Shown here one piece after another: positions 18,284-26,988 of a stretch of 64,000 nt of DNA (the stretch's first letter is position 1; each line of letters opens with the position of its first letter). The position numbers and the translations under genes are program-made. This DNA is from Paenibacillus camerounensis (lineage in GTDB: Bacteria; Bacillota; Bacilli; Paenibacillales; Paenibacillaceae): the NCBI RefSeq assembly GCF_000723885.1, contig NZ_CCDG010000078.1, forward strand, positions 117,630 through 181,629. The letters are read 5' to 3'. Below the pieces are notes generated by a model. The model saw only the letters and a program-made list of their open reading frames with translations, was not told the DNA's origin and made no database searches.

Positions 18284-19441
18284 ATGCTACAGAATAACGA
18301 CCGCAATTGGGTGGATTCCGTAATCGGAAAAATTACAGCCAAGCTGGATACCGTCAGTGAAAAATCAAAACATAAAATTCCTTATACCACCGTTAACGGA
18401 ACGCATGATGACAAGGCGACACAAAATGTAAGCGGCTTCGATGCCGATGGCATCTGCTGGTGGACGAACGGCTTCTGGGGCGGCATGCTGTGGCTGATGT
18501 ATCATGAGACCGGCAACGGCAAATACAAGGAAATCGCCAATAGATCCGAGGAGCTGCTCGACAAGTGTTTTCAGGATTTCTACGGTCTGCATCATGACGT
18601 GGGCTTCATGTGGCTGCCTACCAGTGTTGCCAACTACAAGGTGACCAAGAATCCGGATTCCCGCAAAAGAGCGCTGCATGCCGCCAATCTGCTGGCCGGC
18701 CGGTTTAATCTGGCAGGGGGCTTCATCCGTGCCTGGAATGACCTGGACGAAGGCGATACCAGAGGCTGGGCCATCATCGACTGCATGTTCAACATTCCGC
18801 TGCTGTACTGGGCGACCGAGGAGACCGGAGACCCGCGGTTTAAACAAATTGCCATGCGGCATGCCGACACGGTCATGTCTAGCTTCGTGCGGCCGGACGG
18901 CTCCGTGCACCATATTGTCGAGTTCGATCCGTTTAACGGCGGTGTAGTCCGTACATTTGGCGGTCAGGGCTATGCGGACGGCTCCTCCTGGACCAGAGGA
19001 CAGACCTGGGCGCTGTATGGCTTCATGATGAGCTATATCCATACCGGCAAAGAAGAATATCTCCAGACCGCGAAGCGGATTGCCCATTATTTCATGGCAA
19101 ATATCCCGGAGGACGGTGTCATTCCGCTCGATTTCCGCCAGCCTGCTGAGCCTAAGCTTGAGGATGATACGGCTGCGGCCATTGCCGCCTGCGGATTAAT
19201 TGAGATTGCGAAGGCTGTAGGAGAGCTGGAGCGTGAGCTGTACCTGAATGCTGCGCTTAAGCTGCTGCGGGCACTTGATGAACGTTCCGACTGGTCGGAC
19301 GAGAATGACTGCATCATTCAAAGAGGATCTGAGGCTTATCACAAGCCGCGCAACCAGCATCATCATGCGATTATTTACGGGGACTATTATTTCATGGAAG
19401 CCATGTTCAAGCTGAAGGGGAATGACCTGTATTTGTGGTAG
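18284..19441 (+). CDS. GH88 unsaturated glucuronyl hydrolase
   Basis: 385 residues without a signal peptide. Matches GH88 UGL: HHDVGFMW near residue 106 carries one of the family's two essential aspartates, WAIIDCMFNIPLLYW near 162 the second, and SSWTRGQTWALYGF near 235 is the family signature. These enzymes hydrate the 4,5-unsaturated uronate left at the non-reducing end by polysaccharide lyases, releasing it in the cytoplasm. This directly complements the two heparinase II/III-type proteins upstream. The ATG follows AGTAGGAAAAGAG. First gene of a four-gene hydrolase operon. Confidence 0.9.
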   Translation: MLQNNDRNWVDSVIGKITAKLDTVSEKSKHKIPYTTVNGTHDDKATQNVSGFDADGICWWTNGFWGGMLWLMYHETGNGKYKEIANRSEELLDKCFQDFYGLHHDVGFMWLPTSVANYKVTKNPDSRKRALHAANLLAGRFNLAGGFIRAWNDLDEGDTRGWAIIDCMFNIPLLYWATEETGDPRFKQIAMRHADTVMSSFVRPDGSVHHIVEFDPFNGGVVRTFGGQGYADGSSWTRGQTWALYGFMMSYIHTGKEEYLQTAKRIAHYFMANIPEDGVIPLDFRQPAEPKLEDDTAAAIAACGLIEIAKAVGELERELYLNAALKLLRALDERSDWSDENDCIIQRGSEAYHKPRNQHHHAIIYGDYYFMEAMFKLKGNDLYLW

Positions 19442-19498
19442 AAAAGCCAGACAAAGCGGGCAGACCCGACTCTAATGCAAAGTGAGGATATCTATACT

Positions 19499-21124
19499 AT
19501 GAGCCACATGATCAAGAACCCGGTCCTGCGGGGCTTCAATCCCGATCCGTCCATCCTGCGGGTCGGGGATGATTATTATATCGCTACCTCCACCTTCGAA
19601 TGGTTCCCGGGCGTGCAGATTCATCATTCCCGGGATCTGGTCCACTGGGAACTGATCACCCGTCCGCTTAACCGGGTCTCCCAGCTGGACCTGCGCGGCA
19701 TCGGCGCTTCCCAGGGGATCTGGGCGCCATGCCTGACTTATGATAACGGCACGTTCTATCTCATTTACACTATAGTGAATTCCTTTTATGTCAAAATGTA
19801 CGACACACCCAATTATCTGGTTACCGCGGCGGATATCCGCGGTGAGTGGTCTGAGCCGGTCTACCTGAACAGCTACGGGTTCGATCCGTCGCTGTTTCAT
19901 GATGAAGACGGCCGTAAGTACATCGTAAGCATGGTAACCGATCACCGGGTAACGAAACGCTACAGAGGGCATCTTGTCATCCAGGAGTATTCTGCTGAGG
20001 AGCAGAAGATGATTGGTGAGCCTGTAACCATCTATGCGAGCCAGGATACCTATCTGGAGGGTCCGCATATTTATAAGCGGGGCGGCTATTATTACCTGTT
20101 CGCGGCGGATACCGGAACAGGGGAAGGCCACGGCCAGAGCATGCTGAGAGCCAGAGAGCTGTTCGGGCCTTACGAGGCTTACGAGGGCAATTCCCTGATG
20201 ACCTCAAGGGACAATCCCGGGCTGCCGCTGCAGAAAGCGGGCCACGGTGATCTGGTCGAAACCCGGAACGGGGAGTGGTACATGGTGCATTTATGCGGCC
20301 GTCCCTTAGAGAACCGTACGGAAAAAGGAGAGCGGAAATATACACTCGGGCGTGAAACGGCGCTGCAAAAGGTAGAGTGGACCGAAGACGGCTGGCTGCG
20401 CCTGGCGAACGGCTCGGTGCTGCCTGATGCCGAGGTAGAAGCTCCTGACCTGCCGCTGCACCCGTTCCCGGTGAAGCCGGCAAGGGATGATTTTGACGGT
20501 GCTGAGCTGGATATCAGCTTTCAGTCCCTGCGGGTTCCGCTTGACGCCACCTTCTATTCCCTGAGTGAACGGCCCGGTTATCTGCGGCTGTACGGCCGCG
20601 AAGGGCTTGGCTCGAAGTTCCGGCAGAGCCTGATTGCGAGGCGCTGGGAGGAGCATCGCTTCACGGCAGCGGCAGCGCTTGAATTCGAGCCCTCCGGCTT
20701 CAAGCAGATGGCCGGCCTGATTCTGATCTATGATACCCAGAACTATTACTATCTCCATGTCACGCATCATGAGGACCTGGGACGGTGCATCAGCATTCTC
20801 TCCGCCGTTAACAACAGCTATTCGGAGCCTGCCGGGTATGTACCGCTGCCGGATAACGCAAAGCGGATTCTGCTGCGGGCTGAGGTCGATTATGACAAGC
20901 TTCAGTTCTCCTATTCTGTAGCTGGAGAAGACGGATATAAGGTTATCGGACCAGTGCTTGATGCAAGTTCTTTGTCTGACGAAGCCTGCCAGGAGGGCTG
21001 GTTCACCGGGTCCTTTGCCGGCATCTGCTGCCAGGATTTAACCGGCTTCCGCCAGCCGGCCGATTTTGATTATTTTGAGTATTATAACAGGGAGCAGGCG
21101 GGCTCTGCTAATGGCCATGACTGA
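19499..21124 (+). CDS. GH43 beta-xylosidase/arabinosidase-type glycosidase
   Basis: 541 residues from ATG 19499 (GAGG upstream); an ATG 24 bases earlier is less likely. The N-terminal five-blade propeller shows the GH43 catalytic set: Asp in GFNPDPSILR (near 15), Asp in GFDPSLFHD (near 125) and Glu in YLEGPHIYK (near 190). RVGDDYYIATSTFEWFPGVQ is characteristic of the beta-xylosidase-like subgroup (GH43_11 type). Residues about 330-530 form the extra beta-sandwich seen in that subgroup. No signal peptide, so it would act on imported oligosaccharides. Its 3' end overlaps the start of the GH28 gene. Confidence 0.9.
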   Translation: MSHMIKNPVLRGFNPDPSILRVGDDYYIATSTFEWFPGVQIHHSRDLVHWELITRPLNRVSQLDLRGIGASQGIWAPCLTYDNGTFYLIYTIVNSFYVKMYDTPNYLVTAADIRGEWSEPVYLNSYGFDPSLFHDEDGRKYIVSMVTDHRVTKRYRGHLVIQEYSAEEQKMIGEPVTIYASQDTYLEGPHIYKRGGYYYLFAADTGTGEGHGQSMLRARELFGPYEAYEGNSLMTSRDNPGLPLQKAGHGDLVETRNGEWYMVHLCGRPLENRTEKGERKYTLGRETALQKVEWTEDGWLRLANGSVLPDAEVEAPDLPLHPFPVKPARDDFDGAELDISFQSLRVPLDATFYSLSERPGYLRLYGREGLGSKFRQSLIARRWEEHRFTAAAALEFEPSGFKQMAGLILIYDTQNYYYLHVTHHEDLGRCISILSAVNNSYSEPAGYVPLPDNAKRILLRAEVDYDKLQFSYSVAGEDGYKVIGPVLDASSLSDEACQEGWFTGSFAGICCQDLTGFRQPADFDYFEYYNREQAGSANGHD

Positions 21125-22472
21125 TATTTTTGATGTGAAGCGGTACGGCGCCGCTGGCGACGGGTTAACGGCGGATACCCGTGCAATCCAGCAGGCCATT
21201 GATGAATGCTATGGGTCCGGCGGCGGGACTGTCGTGCTAAGCGGCGGAACGTTTGTTTCGGGGACGATTGTCCTTAAATCGAATGTGAACCTGCACGTCA
21301 ATCCTTCCGCAGTGCTGCTTGCCAGCCCGGATATCCGCGATTTTGCGGAGGACACACACTATAACCGCTATATTAATGAGAAGGATATGGACAGATGCTT
21401 CATCTATGCGGAGGATGCCGTCAATGTCAGCATTACCGGACAGGGCGAGATTAACGGCAACGCCGAGAAATTCCCTAATGAGGGCAGTATTTACCGGCCG
21501 ATGATGATGCGTTTTCTGCGCTGCAGCAACATTCATGTCACCGGACTGAGACTTTATAACTCGACTGCCTGGACGACCGCCTTTCTGGATAGTGAGAACA
21601 TCTGGTGTGAAAAGCTCGATATCAGGAACGATAAAAAATACAACGGTGACGGATTGGATTATGACGGCTGCAGGAATGTGTTCATTTCGGACTGTAAAAT
21701 CCTCGGTACCGATGATAATCTCTGTCTTCAAGCCGGCAGTAAGGATTATCCGATGAAAAATGTGCATATCGTCAACTGTCATTTCACTTCAATCTGCGCC
21801 GGTATCCGGATCGGGCTGAAGTCCATCGGGGATATTTCGAATGTCACGATCCATAACTGCACCTTTGAAAATGTCTGGCGGGAAGGAATCAAAATCGAGT
21901 GCACAGAGGGCGGCAGCATCAGCGATATCGTGGCCTCCGGACTGGTCATGCGGAATGTATCCCGTCCCGTCTTTATTCTGCTGAATAATCGGCTTGAAAA
22001 TATCGGCTCCTCCATCGGCCTGGAGCACATGCCGGAGATCGGCTCGCTTGAACGGATTGTGCTGTCAGATATCATCGCCACTGACGATGAAGAGATGTAC
22101 AAGACCCATTACCGGTTCACAGATGACATTATGGGCAGCCCGTCCTTTAACGGTATCCGCATTGATGCGTGCAGGGAGCATCCGATCCGCGATCTGACCC
22201 TTAGAAATATCATATATACTTGCGCGGGCGGTGTACAAAAAACAGATATCCCTGCTGCTTACCCGCAGGTCCATGATATGCGGCTGGAGCATCCGGAGGC
22301 AGCTGCAGAGAATTACTATCCCGACTGGAGCCGGACCACCTTCATGGATATCCGGAATGTGGAGCGGCTTACCGTGGACGGAATCAGATTCCATGCGCTG
22401 CGGGAGGATACACGGGAATCCTATATAATAGAAGGAAGTAATACGCTTAAGCAGGATATTATGGAATATTAG
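21111..22472 (+). CDS. GH28-family glycosidase (polygalacturonase-like)
   Basis: 453 residues from ATG 21111, about nine bases after AGGCGGG and overlapping the GH43 stop. A right-handed beta-helix: opening DVKRYGAAGDGLTADTRAIQ (Pect-lyase-type N-terminus), NGDGLDYDGC near 190, GTDDNLCLQAGS near 210 with the paired aspartates of GH28, and REGIKIE near 268 for the RIK motif. The classical GHG segment is replaced by SICAGIRIGLKS, a divergence seen in bacterial exo-acting or non-canonical GH28 proteins. No signal peptide. Likely removes galacturonic acid or a related uronate from imported oligosaccharides. Confidence 0.88.
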   Translation: MAMTDIFDVKRYGAAGDGLTADTRAIQQAIDECYGSGGGTVVLSGGTFVSGTIVLKSNVNLHVNPSAVLLASPDIRDFAEDTHYNRYINEKDMDRCFIYAEDAVNVSITGQGEINGNAEKFPNEGSIYRPMMMRFLRCSNIHVTGLRLYNSTAWTTAFLDSENIWCEKLDIRNDKKYNGDGLDYDGCRNVFISDCKILGTDDNLCLQAGSKDYPMKNVHIVNCHFTSICAGIRIGLKSIGDISNVTIHNCTFENVWREGIKIECTEGGSISDIVASGLVMRNVSRPVFILLNNRLENIGSSIGLEHMPEIGSLERIVLSDIIATDDEEMYKTHYRFTDDIMGSPSFNGIRIDACREHPIRDLTLRNIIYTCAGGVQKTDIPAAYPQVHDMRLEHPEAAAENYYPDWSRTTFMDIRNVERLTVDGIRFHALREDTRESYIIEGSNTLKQDIMEY

Positions 22473-22524
22473 CTGCGTCAAGACCGTGACCGGGCAGCAT
22501 AGTGACAGCTGATAGAGGATGAGA

Positions 22525-23571
22525 ATGGGAATGGATTATACAACGGATGCTTATATAAAAGCCTTGTATCAACGGACAGAAGCGGCGAGAAACAACCGGG
22601 ATTTATGCCTGACACGGGACGAACAGCGGGATTGGCTGATGGGCAGACTGAAACAGGCACTGGGAGAGTTCCCGGAGGCTTCAGCTCCACTTAATCCTGT
22701 GCTGCTGGAGCGGGTTGAATACAAAGATTGTATTCTGGAGCGTATTTCTTATTCCACTGAGGAAACGCTTCATGTGCCCGTTATCGTGCTGGTTCCCAAG
22801 ACTGGCAGCGGGCCGTGGCCGGCTGTAGTGGCCTGCCACGGACATGGCAACGGACAGCTGGATGCCGCCGGACTGAACTCGGATTACCGGGAATTAGAGG
22901 AGCCGGGTATACACAACCGGTTCGCAGTTCAGCTTGTCAGGCAGGGGATGATCGTCGTGATCCCTGAGATCCTGGGTTTTGGGGTGCGCCGGGTCGCAGA
23001 GGAGATGAAGAACAGTTCCAGCCCAAGCTCCTGCAGCACCCTGGTCTCACAGCTAATGTTATTCGGCAGGACGCTGGCCGGTATGAGAATCTATGAAGCG
23101 ATGCGGGCAGTTGATTATCTCTCGATGCGGCCGGATTGTGATTCTTCCCGGACCGGGATATTCGGCTTCTCCGGAGGCAGTCTCATTGCGGCCTATGCCG
23201 CCGCGCTGGATGAACGGATCACAGCAGCTGTGCTGTGCGGCTGGACGAACACCTTTGGAGGCAGCATATTGGCTATGCATCATTGTATCGACAATTACCT
23301 GCCCGGGATCTTGCAGGCTGCCGAGCAGCCGGAGCTGGTTGGCTTAATCGCCCCCAGGGCACTGTTCATCGAATCGGGCGTCCATGATCCGATCTTCCCT
23401 GTGCAGCACGTGCATTCTGCCCTTTCCCGGTTGCAGCAGATATATTCGGCCCGGGCTGCCGAATCCCGGCTGTCCTATGATCTTCACCCTGGCAGCCATG
23501 AGATTTCCGGAAAGCTCTCCGTGCCGTGGCTGTACCGGATGCTGACCACAGAGGCTGTAAATCCGGGTTAA
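22525..23571 (+). CDS. Alpha/beta hydrolase, probable carbohydrate esterase
   Basis: 348 residues from ATG 22525, six bases after GAGG. An alpha/beta hydrolase of the acetyl-xylan-esterase/dienelactone-hydrolase group: oxyanion region ACHGHGNGQ near 110, nucleophile elbow GFSGGS near 215, acid in SGVHDPIFP near 285 and the histidine in HPGSHEI near 325. No signal peptide. As last gene of the GH88-GH43-GH28 operon it probably removes acetyl or similar acyl groups from the imported sugars. The substrate is inferred from context only. Confidence 0.8.
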   Translation: MGMDYTTDAYIKALYQRTEAARNNRDLCLTRDEQRDWLMGRLKQALGEFPEASAPLNPVLLERVEYKDCILERISYSTEETLHVPVIVLVPKTGSGPWPAVVACHGHGNGQLDAAGLNSDYRELEEPGIHNRFAVQLVRQGMIVVIPEILGFGVRRVAEEMKNSSSPSSCSTLVSQLMLFGRTLAGMRIYEAMRAVDYLSMRPDCDSSRTGIFGFSGGSLIAAYAAALDERITAAVLCGWTNTFGGSILAMHHCIDNYLPGILQAAEQPELVGLIAPRALFIESGVHDPIFPVQHVHSALSRLQQIYSARAAESRLSYDLHPGSHEISGKLSVPWLYRMLTTEAVNPG

Positions 23572-23613
23572 TTATTGGACTTCTGCCAACGCTAAGTTCC
23601 ATATGGAATCACA

Positions 23614-23650
23614 AAACAGACTCAGCTGACCCAAGGCTGAGTCTGTTTAT
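23614..23650. terminator. Bidirectional terminator between esterase and LysR genes
   Basis: Stem AAACAGACTCAGC (23614-23626) with GCTGAGTCTGTTT (23636-23648), 13 bp, with A-tract before and T-tract after, so it can stop both the rightward hydrolase operon and the leftward LysR gene. Confidence 0.88.
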
Positions 23651-23671
23651 TCTGCAATTAACCTTAACGCC

Positions 23672-24562
23672 TCACACCGTTCCTGTAATCTCAATAAACT
23701 TACTTGCTGCCGTAGTCAGCGGCATGTTGCGTCTGGTCATAATACCCACCTGGGCCGGAGGGAGCTGGACATCCAGCTTAATCTCGAACAGCGAGCCTTC
23801 CTCTAATTCCTTGGAGACAAACTCGCGGGTTACGAAGGAGATACCGAGTCCTTTGCGGGCAAATTCAATCAGCAGTCCGACACTGCCGACTTCAATTTCC
23901 GGCTTAAGCTCATAGCCGTAGCCCCGGAACAGGTCGCTTACTGCTGCACGGGCACGGCTTCTGCGGGAAAAGAGGATGATCGGGTAGCGCAGAAGCTCCC
24001 CGATGGTAAGCACCTTTTCGTTCAGCTCCGGATAATGGCTGCTGCCTGCCACGAAGCAGTCCTGCAGCTGCAGACCCTGCCATACTTCGAGCTGGGGATC
24101 GGCAATCGGAATGCGGACGACGCCCAGGTCGACCTGGCCCTCTTTTAGATAAGAGATGACTTCCGGGGTAGTTCCGTGGATCAGGTGCAGCCGGATGCCG
24201 GGGTAACGCTGGTGAAAGGTTTCAATAAAGGGCAGCAGGTAATGCTTGAACAGGGAGTCACTTCCGCCGATGCGCAGCTCTCCGTTATCGAGATTTTTGA
24301 GCTCGGCCATTTTTTTCTCCGCCTGGGTGATGAGGATATGCGACTGCTCAATGTAGGAGTAGAGCACGGCTCCCTCCGGGGTAAGGGTAACGCCTTTGGA
24401 ATTGCGGTTAAACAGGGTAAGACCGAAGCTGTCCTCGAGCTGCTTGATGGCATGGCTGACGCTCGGCTGGGTGATAAACAGCACTTTGGCAGCCTGAGAG
24501 AGGCTTCCTGTTTTGGCAGCCCAATAAAAAACCTTATATAATTCGAAATTGTTCATAGACAC
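23672..24562 (-). CDS. LysR-family regulator divergent from zwf
   Basis: 296 residues. N-terminal winged helix-turn-helix (GSLSQAAKVLFITQPSVSHA, about 18-37) and a LysR substrate-binding domain. GTG start at 24560-24562, nine bases after AGGAG; an in-frame ATG two codons later is less well spaced. Divergent from the zwf-tal-gnd cluster, so it plausibly controls that cluster, itself, or both. A 15-bp dyad with T-N11-A geometry overlaps its own start codon. The effector is unknown. Confidence 0.88.
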   Translation of the reverse strand: MSMNNFELYKVFYWAAKTGSLSQAAKVLFITQPSVSHAIKQLEDSFGLTLFNRNSKGVTLTPEGAVLYSYIEQSHILITQAEKKMAELKNLDNGELRIGGSDSLFKHYLLPFIETFHQRYPGIRLHLIHGTTPEVISYLKEGQVDLGVVRIPIADPQLEVWQGLQLQDCFVAGSSHYPELNEKVLTIGELLRYPIILFSRRSRARAAVSDLFRGYGYELKPEIEVGSVGLLIEFARKGLGISFVTREFVSKELEEGSLFEIKLDVQLPPAQVGIMTRRNMPLTTAASKFIEITGTV

Positions 24563-24569
24563 AGTCTAT
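24555..24569. promoter_or_regulatory. LysR-type T-N11-A dyad over the lysR start
   Basis: ATAGAC (24555-24560), ACA spacer, GTCTAT (24564-24569): a perfect 6-bp dyad whose T24556 and A24568 are separated by exactly 11 bases, the classical LysR box geometry. It overlaps the GTG start of the LysR gene, which would suit autorepression. Binding is inferred. Confidence 0.5.
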
Positions 24570-24661
24570 AGCTCCTGTACAATATATTAATTACTTGTAT
24601 AGCTCGTATTTGTATTATAGTGGAACAAGGAAAGATAAACCATAGCAGAAGGAGAATCGAG

Positions 24662-26173
24662 ATGGAGGCGACCACATTTGTTTTATTCGGAGCAACAGGA
24701 GATCTGGCCCGCAGAAAAATATACCCTGCACTCTACAACCTGTTTCTCGACAACAAGCTTCATGAATCCTTCGCTGTAATTGGACTCGGCAGAAGAGAAG
24801 TTGCTGATGAAGCTTACCAGGCCATGGTGGAGCGCTCGCTCCGGGATTTCTCCCGGCGTGAGGTGAAGGACACAGCGTCCGTACGCAGCTTCCTGAAGGC
24901 CTTCCGATATAATGTGCTGGATGTCGGGCACACTGAAGATTATGTGAATTTGCTTGAACGGGTAGAGCAGCTGGAGACAGGCATGGGCAGTGCTCCTAAC
25001 CGGATGTTCTACTTATCGGTAGGGCCGGAGTTCTTTGAGCCGATTGCCCTTAACATTGAAGCCAGCGGCCTCGGCGCAGCGAAAGGCTGGAAACGGCTTG
25101 TCATTGAGAAGCCGTTCGGGCATGATCTGCAGTCAGCGCAGGAGCTGAATCTGACGCTCAGCAAAGCTTTTACCGAAGAAGAGATTTACCGGATTGACCA
25201 TTACCTGGGCAAGCCGATGGTGCAGGAGCTGGATGTGTTCCAGCAGACTAACCCGGTGCTGCACGCGCTCTGGAACAACCGCTATATTGCCAATGTTCAG
25301 ATTACCGCTGCCGAAACGGTCGGAGTGGAGGAAAGAGCAGGTTATTATGATCATGTTGGCGCACTGCGGGACATGTTCCAGAACCATATGCTTCAGCTGC
25401 TGATGATGCTTGCGATCCGCCTGCCGAAGGACAGCTCTGCGGACGAGGTCCGCTTCAAGAAAAAAGAAGTGATGGAAGCCCTCGAACCGCTGGATGAGAG
25501 TAATATCGAAGCCAGTGTTATCCGCGCCCAATACACCGCTGGTGCAATTAAAGGCTTAGCTGTTCCAGGCTACCGTTCTGAAGCAGGTATTTCCGCAGGT
25601 TCGGTGAACGATACGTTTATTGCCGCCAGACTGCAGATTGATGATCCGTTCTGGAAGGGTGTTCCCTTCTATATCCGGACAGGCAAGCGCATGAAGGAGA
25701 AGTCTACACGGATTGTCATCGAATTCAAAGAGCCGCTGAAGCAGAGCTCAACTGTAGAAGAGGATGATATTCCTAATCTGCTGGTGTTCGAGATCAGCCC
25801 GAATGAAGGCATTACTTTGCAGCTGAAGGCCAGAGATCCGCGGAACAAAGGCAAGTTCAAGGCCGTTCATGTCGACTTCCATACCAGCTCCATTGAGGTG
25901 CCGGAGGCGTATGAGAACCTGATCTATGATGCGCTGCAAGGCGACCCGTCATTCTTTGCCCACTGGAATGAGGTTGAGCTGTCCTGGAAATGGGTGCAGC
26001 CGATCCTTAACGCTTTTGCAGGTAATTCTGTGCCGTTGTATTCTTATGCTGCAGGTTCACACGGACCGGCTGAGTCTGACCAGCTGCTGGCGCAGGACGG
26101 CCATCACTGGTGGCTGGATGCCCCGGTTGACGCGGAAAGCGAAATAGCTCTGCCGGATGCTTCAAATTTTTAA
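24662..26173 (+). CDS. zwf: Glucose-6-phosphate 1-dehydrogenase
   Basis: 503 residues from ATG 24662, eight bases after AAGGAG. NADP-binding motif FGATGDLARRKIYPALY at the N-terminus and the substrate-site signature RIDHYLGKPMVQE near residue 178. Full-length Zwf, first step of the oxidative pentose phosphate pathway. Followed by tal and gnd, but no 6-phosphogluconolactonase gene is in the window. The ORF can be extended upstream, but without a ribosome site. Note that F6P, xylulose-5-P and uronate-derived products from the neighbouring sugar loci could enter here. Confidence 0.97.
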   Translation: MEATTFVLFGATGDLARRKIYPALYNLFLDNKLHESFAVIGLGRREVADEAYQAMVERSLRDFSRREVKDTASVRSFLKAFRYNVLDVGHTEDYVNLLERVEQLETGMGSAPNRMFYLSVGPEFFEPIALNIEASGLGAAKGWKRLVIEKPFGHDLQSAQELNLTLSKAFTEEEIYRIDHYLGKPMVQELDVFQQTNPVLHALWNNRYIANVQITAAETVGVEERAGYYDHVGALRDMFQNHMLQLLMMLAIRLPKDSSADEVRFKKKEVMEALEPLDESNIEASVIRAQYTAGAIKGLAVPGYRSEAGISAGSVNDTFIAARLQIDDPFWKGVPFYIRTGKRMKEKSTRIVIEFKEPLKQSSTVEEDDIPNLLVFEISPNEGITLQLKARDPRNKGKFKAVHVDFHTSSIEVPEAYENLIYDALQGDPSFFAHWNEVELSWKWVQPILNAFAGNSVPLYSYAAGSHGPAESDQLLAQDGHHWWLDAPVDAESEIALPDASNF

Positions 26174-26286
26174 AACGAATATTGATAAAAATGAACTTGA
26201 AGTATACCAAATTAGGGAAGAATACTCCTTATAGATTGCCAAAAGTTCATTTCATATAGTTCAACTACAAACTGGAGGTTACCACA

Positions 26287-26955
26287 ATGAAATTTTTTAT
26301 CGACACAGCAAATGTAGAAGATATCAAAAAAGCATACAAGATCGGAGTCCTGTCCGGGGTTACCACCAATCCGTCGCTTGTTGCCAAAGAGGGCGTTAAA
26401 TTTGAAGACCGCATTGCCGAAATTCTCCAGACTGTACCTGAAGTAGAATCCGTATCCGCTGAAGTAACACCTGACGCTGTAACTGCAGAGCAGATGATTG
26501 CCGAGGCCGATGAGCTGATCAAGATCAATAATTATGATAAAAATATTACGATCAAGCTGCCGATGACTCTCGCGGGTCTTGAAGCCTGCCGTTACCTGAC
26601 CCAAAAAGGCGTAAAAACGAACGTAACGCTAATCTTCACCGTGAACCAGGCGCTGCTGGCTGCCCGTGCAGGTGCTACTTATGTATCGCCGTTCCTCGGA
26701 CGTCTTGATGATATTTCTGAGGATGGCGTTCAGCTGATTGTAAAAGTTGCCGAGCTGTTCCGCATTCACAAGCTGGACGCTCAGATTATCGCTGCTTCCG
26801 TCCGTCATCCGGATCACGTTACCCGTGTAGCCATGGCTGGTGCGCATATTGCCACTATTCCGTTCAGCGTAATTGAGCAGATCTCCAAGCACCCGCTGAC
26901 TGATCAGGGTATGGAGAAGTTCGCTGCCGACTGGAAGAAGGCTCCGCAGGTTTAA
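26287..26955 (+). CDS. tal: Transaldolase, small FSA/TalC-type
   Basis: 222 residues, the short transaldolase / fructose-6-phosphate aldolase family. Opening FFIDTANVEDIKKAY, SGVTTNPSLVAKEG, the Schiff-base lysine in NITIKLPMT (near 87), and TLIFTVNQALLAARAGATYVSP. A strong GGAGG ribosome site precedes the ATG. Interconverts sugar phosphates in the non-oxidative pentose phosphate pathway; aldolase versus transaldolase specificity cannot be decided from sequence. It sits between zwf and gnd. Confidence 0.93.
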   Translation: MKFFIDTANVEDIKKAYKIGVLSGVTTNPSLVAKEGVKFEDRIAEILQTVPEVESVSAEVTPDAVTAEQMIAEADELIKINNYDKNITIKLPMTLAGLEACRYLTQKGVKTNVTLIFTVNQALLAARAGATYVSPFLGRLDDISEDGVQLIVKVAELFRIHKLDAQIIAASVRHPDHVTRVAMAGAHIATIPFSVIEQISKHPLTDQGMEKFAADWKKAPQV

Positions 26956-26988
26956 TAATCCGGAATATGAAAGGAAGGTCTATCAAAG

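Noticed and set aside
18405..19087. 240-codon antisense frame over the GH88 gene
   Set aside because: GH88 catalytic motifs are on the + strand; the antisense reading has no recognisable features.
24591..24618. zwf promoter elements (TTGTAT and TATAGT)
   Set aside because: Spacing is about 15 bp and several alternatives overlap; no single assignment is convincing.
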